A stretch of 64,000 nucleotides of DNA from Rhizobium sp. Root1203 (GTDB lineage Bacteria > Pseudomonadota > Alphaproteobacteria > Rhizobiales > Rhizobiaceae), in NCBI RefSeq assembly GCF_001424945.1, contig NZ_LMCW01000002.1, positions 104,787-168,786 of the forward strand, read 5' to 3'. Position 1 is the first letter of the stretch; every line of letters begins with the position of its first letter. Below, piece by piece: positions 38,129 through 45,945 of this stretch. Both the position numbers and the translations under genes were made by a program. The notes beneath the pieces were generated by a model that saw only the letters and a list, made by a program, of their open reading frames with translations, was not told where the DNA came from and did not search any database.

Positions 38129-38839
38129 ATGGCAACGCCTCTCGTTGTTTCCGAAGTCGCCAAGAGCTTCACCATGCACCTTCGCGACGGCATCAAGCTG
38201 CCTGTCGTATCCGATGTGTCCTTCTCGGTCGCGTCAGGCGAATGCGTCGTGCTCGGGGGTCCCTCGGGCATCGGCAAAAGCTCGCTCCTGAAGATGATAT
38301 ACGGCAACTATGCCGTCGATACCGGCCAGATCCTCGTCAAGCATCAAGACCGCATCGTTGATCTCGCGACGGCCGATCCGCGCACGGTAATCGACGTCCG
38401 GCGCCGGACGCTTGGCTATGTCAGCCAGTTTCTGCGCACCGTCCCGCGGGTCGCGGCGATCGATGTCGTCGCCGAGCCGCTCGTCGCGCGCGGTGCAAAG
38501 GCCGACGTGGCGCGCGAAAGGGCGGCGGAACTGCTTGCCAAGCTGAACCTGCCGGAGGCGCTGTGGCAACTGCCGCCGGCGACATTCTCCGGTGGCGAGC
38601 AGCAGCGCGTCAACATCGCGCGCGGCTTCATCACCGACCACACGATCCTGCTCCTCGACGAGCCCACCGCGTCCCTCGACGCAAAGAACCGGGCGGTGGT
38701 CGTCGGCATGATAGAGGAGAAGAAGAAGGCGGGCGTCGCCCTTCTCGGCATTTTCCACGATGAGGAGGTCCGCGAGGCCGTGGCTGACCGCATCCTCGAC
38801 GTCCAGGCATTCTCGCCGCGCAAGGCGATCGCCGCATGA
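38129..38839 (+). CDS. phnL: C-P lyase system ATP-binding protein PhnL
   Basis: A protein of 236 aa. An ABC-type ATPase needed with PhnG-I for the ATP-phosphonate transfer. It shows MHLRDGIKLPVVSDVSFSV, GGPSGIGKSSLLKMIYGNY, RRRTLGYVSQFLRTVPRV (a PhnL feature), FSGGEQQRVNIARGF and LLLDEPTASLD. RBS AAGGAAAAG lies before the ATG. It overlaps the next gene by 4 nt. Confidence 0.95.
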   Translation: MATPLVVSEVAKSFTMHLRDGIKLPVVSDVSFSVASGECVVLGGPSGIGKSSLLKMIYGNYAVDTGQILVKHQDRIVDLATADPRTVIDVRRRTLGYVSQFLRTVPRVAAIDVVAEPLVARGAKADVARERAAELLAKLNLPEALWQLPPATFSGGEQQRVNIARGFITDHTILLLDEPTASLDAKNRAVVVGMIEEKKKAGVALLGIFHDEEVREAVADRILDVQAFSPRKAIAA

Positions 38840-39456
38840 GCCGTTTGTTGTCCGAGACGCCGGTGATCCACGAGACCGCGTTGGTGGAAGCGAGCCGATT
38901 GGGGCATTACACCAAGGTGACTGAGTTTTGCCGGATCCGCGAATGCGAGATTGGTGACTATTCCTATGTCATGGAGCACGGTCATCTGTGGAACACTCGG
39001 ATAGGCAAGTTTTCCAATATCGCCGCCTTCGTGCGCATCAACGCCACCAATCATCCAGTCGAGCGTGCCACACTGCACCATTTCACCTACCGGCCCGGTG
39101 ACTACTGGCCGGACCTTGATGCAGAGGAAGCCGAGTATTTCGCGGCCCGTCGGGCAAAACCGGTGACCATCGGCCACGATACATGGATCGGCCATGGCGC
39201 CACCATCCTCACGGGCGTCACGGTCGGTAATGGCGCGGTGATCGGTGCCGGAGCCGTCGTCTCCAAGGACGTCGCTCCCTATGCCATCGTCGGCGGCGTG
39301 CCCGCCAAGCTCATCCGCGAGCGCTTCCCGAGAGAGATCGGCGAGCGCATGGACCGGCTCGCATGGTGGGAGTGGGAACACGACCGCCTCAGGGGTGCGC
39401 TGCAGGACTTCCGCAACCTGAGCGCCGAGGACTTCCTGGCGCGGTACGAGGGATGA
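38836..39456 (+). CDS. Phosphonate-operon hexapeptide-repeat transferase
   Basis: A protein of 206 aa with left-handed beta-helix hexapeptide repeats (CRIRECEIGDYSYV, IGKFSNIAAFVRI, VTIGHDTWIGHGATILTGVTVGNGAVIGAGAVV) and an extended loop ATLHHFTYRPGDYWPD. It matches the phosphonate-associated acetyltransferase-like family (TIGR03308 type) regularly found with C-P lyase genes. It probably acylates an aminophosphonate or intermediate; substrate unknown. Coupled to phnL by overlap. Confidence 0.88.
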   Translation: MSRLLSETPVIHETALVEASRLGHYTKVTEFCRIRECEIGDYSYVMEHGHLWNTRIGKFSNIAAFVRINATNHPVERATLHHFTYRPGDYWPDLDAEEAEYFAARRAKPVTIGHDTWIGHGATILTGVTVGNGAVIGAGAVVSKDVAPYAIVGGVPAKLIRERFPREIGERMDRLAWWEWEHDRLRGALQDFRNLSAEDFLARYEG

Positions 39457-39459
39457 TCG

Positions 39460-39494
39460 AGGAGGCCCCTGAGTATGCTCGGGGGCAGCCTCCT
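39460..39494. terminator. Hairpin closing the first phn block
   Basis: AGGAGGC-CCCTGAG pairs with CTCGGGG-GCAGCCTCCT across a TATG loop, starting 3 nt after the transferase stop. No T-run follows. It probably marks the 3' end of the phnG-to-transferase transcript. Confidence 0.5.
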
Positions 39495-39700
39495 ACCTCT
39501 CCTCCGGGTCATCCGGACGAGGCGCGGATCGCTATTGCCCGTTGCCGGGGCGGTCTCCGGGCCTCACGCCATCCGCAAAAACCGCGAATTCTTGTAAGAA
39601 TCGGAAACACTTTGTGACTAAGTCGTTACAAAAGCTGCGTTTTTCGACTTGTCGCGGAAACGGACATGATGGATATTAAACTCATCTTGAGGAAGCCGTC

Positions 39701-40102
39701 ATGATCAGAATGATTGAAGACCCTGCCGAACTGGCTGGCGAAGACATCACTGGCAAATATATTCTGCGGAAGCTGAACTATCATTGGTTCGCTTACGGCA
39801 AGGCTGGCATCGTGACCGCATGCAAGGGATCGATCTTGCAGATCGACCGCGAGGAGACTGTCTATTCCGAACGTTGGGGCCGCCGCGCCTATACCGGTGC
39901 GGGCAAGCGCTATCCTGGCGGCGTCTGTCCCATATCGGCGGTCGCCTGCGTTTGCGATACGCCGGACGACGTCAATGCGGTCATTCAGCTGGATGTCGAA
40001 GCACAGGACGAATTCTATCAGTTGATCGCCAAGGCGGAAGCCAGGGTGCACGCTCTGGCCGCGTCCTCTCGAAACCAGTTGTTTCTCGCCGCTGCCGAAT
40101 AG
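39701..40102 (+). CDS. Conserved-looking protein, unknown function
   Basis: A protein of 133 aa. I do not recognise the family. It has no signal peptide or membrane segment. Notable pieces are KYILRKLNYHWFAYGKAGIVTACKG, GKRYPGGVCPISAVACVCDTPDD with three Cys close together, and a helical C-terminus (FYQLIAKAEARVHALA). A GAGGAAG ribosome binding site precedes the ATG, supporting a real gene. It is the first gene of the segment dividing the phn cluster. Confidence 0.65.
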   Translation: MIRMIEDPAELAGEDITGKYILRKLNYHWFAYGKAGIVTACKGSILQIDREETVYSERWGRRAYTGAGKRYPGGVCPISAVACVCDTPDDVNAVIQLDVEAQDEFYQLIAKAEARVHALAASSRNQLFLAAAE

Positions 40103-40141
40103 CTCCAGACGCCCGAGTCTCCGTACCGCCGGCGCGGCGAA

Positions 40142-40684
40142 ATGATCGATAAGACCAGCACTCTCCATTCCCCCGCACATACAGTCGGACTGCCGGAAAC
40201 CCGGCATGGCCTTCACGTCTTCGCCGACGGTTGCCACGAACCCGTCTCCGGGGAAGGGGGGTGGGCATTTGTTGCCTACCGCGACGTCGTGGAAATCGCG
40301 GCCGACTTCGGCGGCGTCCAGGACACCGCAAACAATTCGATGGAATTGATGGCTGTGCTCAACGCCGCAATGTGGATCGGCAGCAATGCCATGGGTCAAC
40401 CTGCTGTCATCTGGTCCGATTCCATCTATGCCGTCAAAGGCTGCAACAGCTGGCGGCATATCTGGAAGAACAACGGCTGGAGAAAAATAGGGCCCAACGC
40501 GAAAGTGCGGAGCCGGACGATTGCCAATCCGGAACTTTGGAGAGCCATCGACCTTGAGTTGTCCCACAATCACTTGCTGACCATTTCCTGGTGCAAGGGC
40601 CATTCCGGCATTCTCGGCAACGAACGCGCCGATCAACTCGCCGACACCGGACGCTTGTCGATCCGAAATGGCAAACGCATGTGA
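40142..40684 (+). CDS. Ribonuclease HI family protein
   Basis: A protein of 180 aa with an RNase HI fold. The acidic active-site set is visible: Asp29 in HVFADGCHE, Glu68 in NNSMELMAV, Asp93 in VIWSDSIYAV, and the last Asp in WCKGHSGILGNERADQLAD. It would hydrolyse the RNA strand of RNA-DNA hybrids. Several features differ from housekeeping RnhA (the 18-residue N-terminal extension, and the sequence around the second strand), so it may be a second RNase H. It lies 40 nt after the unknown gene, probably in the same unit. Confidence 0.87.
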   Translation: MIDKTSTLHSPAHTVGLPETRHGLHVFADGCHEPVSGEGGWAFVAYRDVVEIAADFGGVQDTANNSMELMAVLNAAMWIGSNAMGQPAVIWSDSIYAVKGCNSWRHIWKNNGWRKIGPNAKVRSRTIANPELWRAIDLELSHNHLLTISWCKGHSGILGNERADQLADTGRLSIRNGKRM

Positions 40685-40700
40685 ACGCAGAAAACGGGCG

Positions 40701-41183
40701 CTACGCGATGGCAACGATCTCGATCTCTCGACCGCCGGCTTCAACGACGTCCCCGACGGATTTGCCCATCAGATACCTTGCCACCGGCGATACGAAGGAA
40801 ATCGATCCTGCCTTGGGATCGGCTTCGTCCTCCCCCACGATACGATAGGTCTGCACGCGCCCGTCGTCCCGGCTGAAGGTTACCGTGCTCCCGAAGGCGA
40901 CGGTGTCGATCGAAGCGGGAGCGGGGACAAGCTGGGCCGTGCGAACTCTTGCAGCGAAATAGCGTGTGTCGCGCAAGGGGTTAGCCGCCTGCCGCCGTCG
41001 TTCGTTTACGTCCTCGATGGCGCTGGCAGCAGCATAGGCATCGCGCGCGTCTTGGAGCTGCAGCTCCAGAGCCTTCAGTCCCGCTTCCGTAACAAGGTTC
41101 GGGTGGGGCGAAATCGTGCGGTCAGGCAGCAGGGTTTCCGACGCCGTTTCGGAACTCTCTTCCTTGGTGAAGGCAACGCTCAA
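40701..41183 (-). CDS. GreA/GreB-family transcription elongation factor
   Basis: About 160 aa from the TTG at 41183, preceded by GGAG at 7 nt spacing; the frame is open to 41273 but without Gre similarity. An N-terminal helical part (LVTEAGLKALELQLQDARDAY) is followed by a FKBP-like C-terminal domain with VAFGSTVTFSRDDGRVQTYRIVGEDEADPKAGSISFVSPVARYLMGKSVGD, the Gre C-terminal signature. Gre factors restart backtracked RNA polymerase. It may be a Gre paralogue rather than the housekeeping GreA. Confidence 0.85.
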   Translation of the reverse strand: MSVAFTKEESSETASETLLPDRTISPHPNLVTEAGLKALELQLQDARDAYAAASAIEDVNERRRQAANPLRDTRYFAARVRTAQLVPAPASIDTVAFGSTVTFSRDDGRVQTYRIVGEDEADPKAGSISFVSPVARYLMGKSVGDVVEAGGREIEIVAIA

Positions 41184-41284
41184 TCTCGAACTCCGTTTAG
41201 GCGCGGCGCCTCTTGAGGGGCCCCCGGCAATTCTTGGAGCCTTAATATACGACAAAGAGTGGCGAACCGCCAATCTTGGCCCGC

Positions 41285-41548
41285 TTAGTCTGCCGCAGAC
41301 TCGTCCAGAATGTTTTGCGCCAGTTCGCTGATCGCGACCTCCGCTTCCTCGAGTGTCCAGCCGACCGCTTCGGCGCGCTTTGCAAGGGCCGATATGACAG
41401 GCGAAAGCTTGCCGCCCGCAGCATCCACGATCTGGCTTGGCGGCACGCTCCGCGCGATTTCGCCGAAGGCGCCTTCAAGTGCTTCCTGGCAACCGATATC
41501 GCGGTCCTTGTAGGGAGCGTCGCTCAGTGGTCTGTTCAAGATTTGCAT
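41285..41548 (-). CDS. Small protein, unknown function
   Basis: A protein of 87 aa, mostly helical and acidic (EALEGAFGEIARSV, SALAKRAEAVGWTLEEAEVAISELAQNIL). It has no membrane segment or known motif. It lies about 100 nt upstream of the Gre-like gene on the same strand. The composition and clean reading frame suggest a real gene, but I cannot assign a family. Confidence 0.55.
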   Translation of the reverse strand: MQILNRPLSDAPYKDRDIGCQEALEGAFGEIARSVPPSQIVDAAGGKLSPVISALAKRAEAVGWTLEEAEVAISELAQNILDESAAD

Positions 41549-41663
41549 GTCGGCATTCCGGTGTTTGAGACGAGTCGCAATCCCAATATCTTAAATTCCA
41601 AGGTTCCGCTAACCCGCAGATAATGTCATTGTCCGCCGCGAACCGGTAGCAGGCAAGCCCGAC

Positions 41664-42764
41664 ATGCTTCTGCTGCCGATGCCCGGGCAATTCCACGACG
41701 GAGATGACAACAGTGAACGAAACGCCGCACGCTTCGGTGAAACCTTGACCGCAGACGCCGAAGCGGCATTCCTTGAATCGCTGGGATGGTCCGAGTTTTT
41801 TTCCGATCAGGTGGAGCCAGCCGAGCTTGGGCTCGTACCGCGACGCATTGCCGAGGTTCATCGCAGCCGTCTCAGCGTCGCCTCGTTGAGCGGCCTGATC
41901 AGGCTCGGCATCTCGCATCAGGTCAATACCGGCGACTTTGCCGTCGGCGACTGGGTGTTGGCCAACCCGCAGGATCATTCGCTCGTTCGCCGGCTGGAAC
42001 GCAGAACGTTGCTGCAGCGTCGAACCGAGGGCAGGCATAACCAGCAGCTCGGCGCCGCCAATGTCGATACCCTGCTGATCGTCACCTCCTGCAATGCCGA
42101 TTTCAACGTAGCCCGCCTGGAGCGCTACATCGCGCTCGCCAATCAGGCCGGGACGACACCGGTGATCGTGCTCACCAAGGCGGACACGGCCCCCGATGCG
42201 GAGACCTACGAGCAGCAGGCAAAGGCGCTGCAGCGTGATCTGCCGGTCATCGTGCTGAACGCCAAGACGCAGGATGCGGCGGATGCACTCGAGCCGTGGT
42301 GCCAGTTCGGGCAGACCATCGCACTGATCGGCTCGTCCGGAGTCGGCAAGTCGACGCTCGTCAACACGCTGGCCGGATTGTCGGGCGAGAGCTCGCAGGA
42401 AACCGGCGGCATTCGCGAGCGCGATGCAAAGGGACGCCACACCACCACTGCGCGCTCCCTGCATGCCATGGCGGGCGGCGGCTGGATCATCGACACCCCC
42501 GGAATGCGCACGCTGCATGTGAGCGATGTGGCCGAGGGCATCGACCTTGTGTTCTCCGAGATCACCGAACTCGCACCGCTCTGCCGCTTTCGCGATTGCA
42601 CCCATGACCACGAGCCCGGCTGCGCCGTGCAGGCCGCCGTTGATGCCGGCACATTGCCTGCCGAACGCCTGGCGCGCTGGCGAACCCTGCTCGCGGAAAA
42701 CCGCAAGAACACACCGCAGCTAACCGGACCGCGCGGGAATAAGATCGTTCAGAAGAAGCGCTGA
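41664..42764 (+). CDS. rsgA: Ribosome small subunit-dependent GTPase A
   Basis: A protein of 366 aa, a circularly permuted GTPase that matures the 30S subunit. An OB-like N-terminal region is followed by the permuted motifs: LTKAD (G4) before GSSGVGKSTLVN (G1), then DTPGMR (G3). The C-terminal zinc site CRFRDCTHDHEPGCAV is present. ATG 41664 or 41679 may be used. It has no obvious link to phosphonates. Confidence 0.94.
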   Translation: MLLLPMPGQFHDGDDNSERNAARFGETLTADAEAAFLESLGWSEFFSDQVEPAELGLVPRRIAEVHRSRLSVASLSGLIRLGISHQVNTGDFAVGDWVLANPQDHSLVRRLERRTLLQRRTEGRHNQQLGAANVDTLLIVTSCNADFNVARLERYIALANQAGTTPVIVLTKADTAPDAETYEQQAKALQRDLPVIVLNAKTQDAADALEPWCQFGQTIALIGSSGVGKSTLVNTLAGLSGESSQETGGIRERDAKGRHTTTARSLHAMAGGGWIIDTPGMRTLHVSDVAEGIDLVFSEITELAPLCRFRDCTHDHEPGCAVQAAVDAGTLPAERLARWRTLLAENRKNTPQLTGPRGNKIVQKKR

Positions 42765-42930
42765 CAGGCGAGGGGCCTCAACAGCAACCGGCAGGCCGAG
42801 ACGAATCGGCACCCGGAGATGCTTTTGCGCCGGCCGGGCATACCTTTGAAACAATAAAATGAATCTCACGGGACGCTTGTTGTCCCTTGCGCGCCAAGGC
42901 TATCGCGGCGTCCGTGGCCGGCTAAATGAG

Positions 42931-42968
42931 CTGTCACAAATGCAGGCGGCAAAGCCCGATTGTGACAG
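42931..42968. promoter_or_regulatory. Inverted Pho-box-like repeat upstream of phnC
   Basis: CTGTCACAA (42931-42939) and its exact reverse complement TTGTGACAG (42960-42968) lie 20 bp apart, about 90-120 nt before phnC. CTGTCAC is a good Pho half-site. A further CTGACAT follows at 42982-42988 behind AAAA. Together they suggest PhoB control of the phnC operon, though no single 7-4-7 box is perfect here. Confidence 0.5.
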
Positions 42969-43054
42969 TCGTTACACAAAACTGACATTCGCCGTTCACG
43001 AAGCCGGACTAATGCACTCCCTCATATCGCGTTTGGAATATGAGGAAGAGCATG

Positions 43055-43900
43055 ATGTTCGAGCTGAAGAATGTCACCCGCCGTTTCGGAAAGAAGACAG
43101 CCGTCGATGCTGTGACGCTTGACATTCCTCAGGGCCAGATGGTCGGCATCATCGGCCGATCCGGCGCCGGCAAGTCGACGCTTCTGCGCATGATCAACCG
43201 TCTGCAGGAGCCGAGCGCCGGCTCTATCCACTTCGCCGGTGTCGAGGTGTCCGCACTGCGCGGGCAGGCATTGCGCAACTGGCAGCGCGATTGCGCCATG
43301 ATCTTCCAGCAATTCAATCTCGTGCCGCGCCTGGACGTCCTGACCAACGTCATGCTCGGTCGCCTGAACCACCGTTCCACCACGATGAGCCTTCTTGGCG
43401 TCTTTAGCCGCGAGGAGCGCATTCATGCCATTGCGGCGCTCGAACGCCTGGGCATCGAGCAGACCGCGCTGCAGATGGCCGGCACGCTTTCCGGCGGACA
43501 GCAGCAGCGCGTCGCAATCGCCCGCGCTTTGATGCAGAACCCGAAGATGCTGCTCGCCGACGAGCCGATCGCCTCGCTCGATCCGCTGAATGCCAAGATC
43601 GTCATGGACGCCCTGCGCGACATCAACGAGCGCGAAGGCATCACCGTCGTCACCAACCTGCATACGCTCGATACGGCGCGCAACTATTGCGAACGCATCG
43701 TCGGCATGGCCGCTGGGCGCGTGGTCTTCGACGGCAAGCCCTCCGAGCTGACGGCGGATGCTGTCAAGCAGATCTATGGCACCGACAAAGACGGCGCCGG
43801 TATCGACGAGACGATGACCTCGACCTCGATCAACATTCCCGCGGCTGCGGCCGCGCAAAAATCCGCCGGCCTGCAACCGCTGGCGCTGGCCGGGCTCTGA
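43055..43900 (+). CDS. phnC: Phosphonate ABC transporter ATP-binding protein PhnC
   Basis: About 281 aa from [12 protein letters not shown]. Walker A is [17 protein letters not shown], with [23 protein letters not shown] (PhnC feature), [16 protein letters not shown] and [12 protein letters not shown]. It drives phosphonate/phosphate-ester uptake through PhnE. AGGAAG precedes tandem ATGs at 43052 and 43055; 43055 fits the family start. It begins the second phn block. Confidence 0.95.
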   Translation: MFELKNVTRRFGKKTAVDAVTLDIPQGQMVGIIGRSGAGKSTLLRMINRLQEPSAGSIHFAGVEVSALRGQALRNWQRDCAMIFQQFNLVPRLDVLTNVMLGRLNHRSTTMSLLGVFSREERIHAIAALERLGIEQTALQMAGTLSGGQQQRVAIARALMQNPKMLLADEPIASLDPLNAKIVMDALRDINEREGITVVTNLHTLDTARNYCERIVGMAAGRVVFDGKPSELTADAVKQIYGTDKDGAGIDETMTSTSINIPAAAAAQKSAGLQPLALAGL

Positions 43901-43989
43901 GAGCGGCGGCCTCGATCGCAAGCCCGCGTTATGGGCGAAGTTCTTCGTAACAGAGATCGCCGGGGACACCGGTCAATCAGGAGAGAACC

Positions 43990-44895
43990 ATGTTGAAGAA
44001 AGCACTTTTTGCCGCGACGGCGCTGTTTGCGCTGGCCGGCGTCTCGCATGCCGCAGACCTCAAGGAATTCCGTATCGGCATCCTCGGTGGCGAAAACGAA
44101 ACCGATCGCCTGCGCAATTACGCCTGCCTTGCCGATCACCTCAAGCAGGAATTCGGCTTCGAGAAGGTATCGCTCTTCCCGGCCGCCGACTATGACGGCG
44201 TCATCCAGGGTCTCCTCGGCGGCACGCTCGATTTCGCAGAACTCGGCGCTTCCGGCTATGCGGCGATCGCGATCAAGGATGAGAAGGCTGTCACGCCGAT
44301 CCTGACGACGGTCCAGAAGGACGGTTCGACCGGTTATCACTCGATCGGTCTGGCTCTCAAGTCCTCCGGCATCAAGAACATCAAGGATGCCAAGGGCAAG
44401 AAGCTCGGCTACGCCGATCCGGATTCCACGTCGGGCTACCTCATTCCGCTGACTCAGATCCCGAAGGACACGGGCATGCCGAATGACCAGTATTTCGCGT
44501 CCACGCAGTTCAACGGCGGCCATGAGAACAACCTCCTCGCCGCCTATGACGGCAAGGTCGACATCGCGGTCGACGATAGCTCGGGCATCGGCGATTTCAA
44601 GGACGGCTACACCTCCGGCACCTTCCGCAAGGGCGTCGACAAGGGCACGATCGATCCGAACAAGCTCGTCGAAGTCTGGCGCTCGCCGCTGATCCCGAAC
44701 GGCCCGCTCGTCGTTCGCAACGAAATCGGCGCCGACTGGCAGGCGAAGCTCTCGGACTTCTTCATGAAGCTTCCGGAGAAGGACGCCAAGTGCTTCGCGG
44801 CCATCGAAGGCGGCGACTATCACGGCTACACCAAGGTTCAGCCGGATTTCTACAACGCCATCATCGAAGCGCGTAAGGCTGCCATCGGCGGCTGA
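43990..44895 (+). CDS. phnD: Phosphonate ABC transporter substrate-binding protein PhnD
   Basis: A protein of 301 aa with signal peptide MLKKALFAATALFALAGVSHA. The PhnD family core is FRIGILGGENETDRLRNYACLADHL, PAADYDGVIQGLLGGTLDFAELGASGYAAI and LGYADPDSTSGYLIPL. It binds phosphonates in the periplasm. AGGAGA lies before the ATG. A strong terminator follows, so PhnD should be made in excess of the permeases. Confidence 0.96.
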   Translation: MLKKALFAATALFALAGVSHAADLKEFRIGILGGENETDRLRNYACLADHLKQEFGFEKVSLFPAADYDGVIQGLLGGTLDFAELGASGYAAIAIKDEKAVTPILTTVQKDGSTGYHSIGLALKSSGIKNIKDAKGKKLGYADPDSTSGYLIPLTQIPKDTGMPNDQYFASTQFNGGHENNLLAAYDGKVDIAVDDSSGIGDFKDGYTSGTFRKGVDKGTIDPNKLVEVWRSPLIPNGPLVVRNEIGADWQAKLSDFFMKLPEKDAKCFAAIEGGDYHGYTKVQPDFYNAIIEARKAAIGG

Positions 44896-44913
44896 TCGAG
44901 CCCGATAGTTGGA

Positions 44914-44940
44914 GGGCGGCCGACGACGGCCGCCCTTTTT
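44914..44940 (+). terminator. Intra-operon terminator between phnD and phnE
   Basis: GGGCGGCCG-ACGA-CGGCCGCCC-TTTTT is a perfect 9-bp GC-rich stem with a tetraloop and T-run, 18 nt after the phnD stop. It is a textbook intrinsic terminator and implies partial read-through into phnE-phnN. Confidence 0.9.
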
Positions 44941-44965
44941 CCTGCGAAGAAAGCGGACACCGTTC

Positions 44966-45937
44966 ATGACTTTTGCCGATCCCAACGCCCACGCGCCGGT
45001 CACGCAGCAGAGCGCCAGCGAAATCGGCGATGCCTGGAGCAGGATGGTGGCCCGCCGCCGCCTCTATACCGGCCTCGGCCTTGCAATCCTGCTTGCCGCC
45101 TTCGTCGCGTCGGTCCGCTTTGCCGACGAAAGCAATGCCGGTCACTTTTTCGATCGCCTGCCGCACCTCTTCGACTTTCTGAGCTGGCTCATTCCCAAGG
45201 ACTGGAACGACGTCTGGCGCGCCTTGTTCGACATCGATACCCCGACGCACCGGACCGGCGAAGAGTTCAATTTCGCGGAGGGCCGGGTACCCGTCTGGGG
45301 CGGCTTCTATATTCCAGAGTACTTCGAGCTGATGATCATCACGATCAATGTTGCGCTCGTCTCGACCATCATCGGCTTCGTCTTCGCCGTTCCGCTGAGT
45401 TTCCTGGTCGCCCGCAACCTTGCGCCATCCAATCCGCTGCGCATCGTCGCCAAGCGCCTCACCGAATTCCTGCGCGCCTTCCCCGAGATCGTCATCGCCG
45501 GCCTGTTTTCGGCGATCCTGTCGATCGGCCCGGTCGCAGCGATCATCGCGGTCAGCCTGCACACGATCGGCGCGCTCGGCAAACTGTTCTACGAGGTCGT
45601 CGAGAACATCGACATGAAGCCCGACGAGGGCATGAAGGCGGTCGGCGCCAGCTGGTCGGAGCGCGTGCGTTTCGCGGCCATGCCGCAGGTCATGCCGAAC
45701 TTCGTGTCCTATGCACTGCTGCGCCTCGAGATCAACGTCCGCGCCTCCACCATCATCGGCGCAGTCGGCGGCGGCGGTATCGGCGAGGAGCTGAAGCTCT
45801 CCATCTCGCGCGGCTTCGGTGCCAAGACGGTGGCGCTGGTGCTCCTGCTCTTCATCACCATCGTTGCGGTCGACCAGTTCTCCGCGTGGCTGCGCCGCCG
45901 CCTCGTCGGTGAGCATGCCTTCCTTTTGCAGCATTGA
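44966..45937 (+). CDS. phnE: Phosphonate ABC transporter permease PhnE (first)
   Basis: A protein of 323 aa with about six membrane helices. It has FNFAEGRVPVWGGFYIPEYFELMIITINVALVSTIIG, LRAFPEIVIAGLFSAIL and the EAA loop VGASWSERVRFAAMPQVMPNFVSYALLRLEINVR, all PhnE traits. An ATG upstream in the terminator (44909) is unlikely as start. It pairs with the second PhnE as a heterodimeric channel. Confidence 0.94.
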   Translation: MTFADPNAHAPVTQQSASEIGDAWSRMVARRRLYTGLGLAILLAAFVASVRFADESNAGHFFDRLPHLFDFLSWLIPKDWNDVWRALFDIDTPTHRTGEEFNFAEGRVPVWGGFYIPEYFELMIITINVALVSTIIGFVFAVPLSFLVARNLAPSNPLRIVAKRLTEFLRAFPEIVIAGLFSAILSIGPVAAIIAVSLHTIGALGKLFYEVVENIDMKPDEGMKAVGASWSERVRFAAMPQVMPNFVSYALLRLEINVRASTIIGAVGGGGIGEELKLSISRGFGAKTVALVLLLFITIVAVDQFSAWLRRRLVGEHAFLLQH

Positions 45938-45945
45938 GGTCCGCC

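Noticed and set aside
40701..41183. Gre-like gene as the housekeeping greA
   Set aside because: The family is clear, but the N-terminal part and genomic setting do not allow me to say it is greA itself, so no symbol was given.
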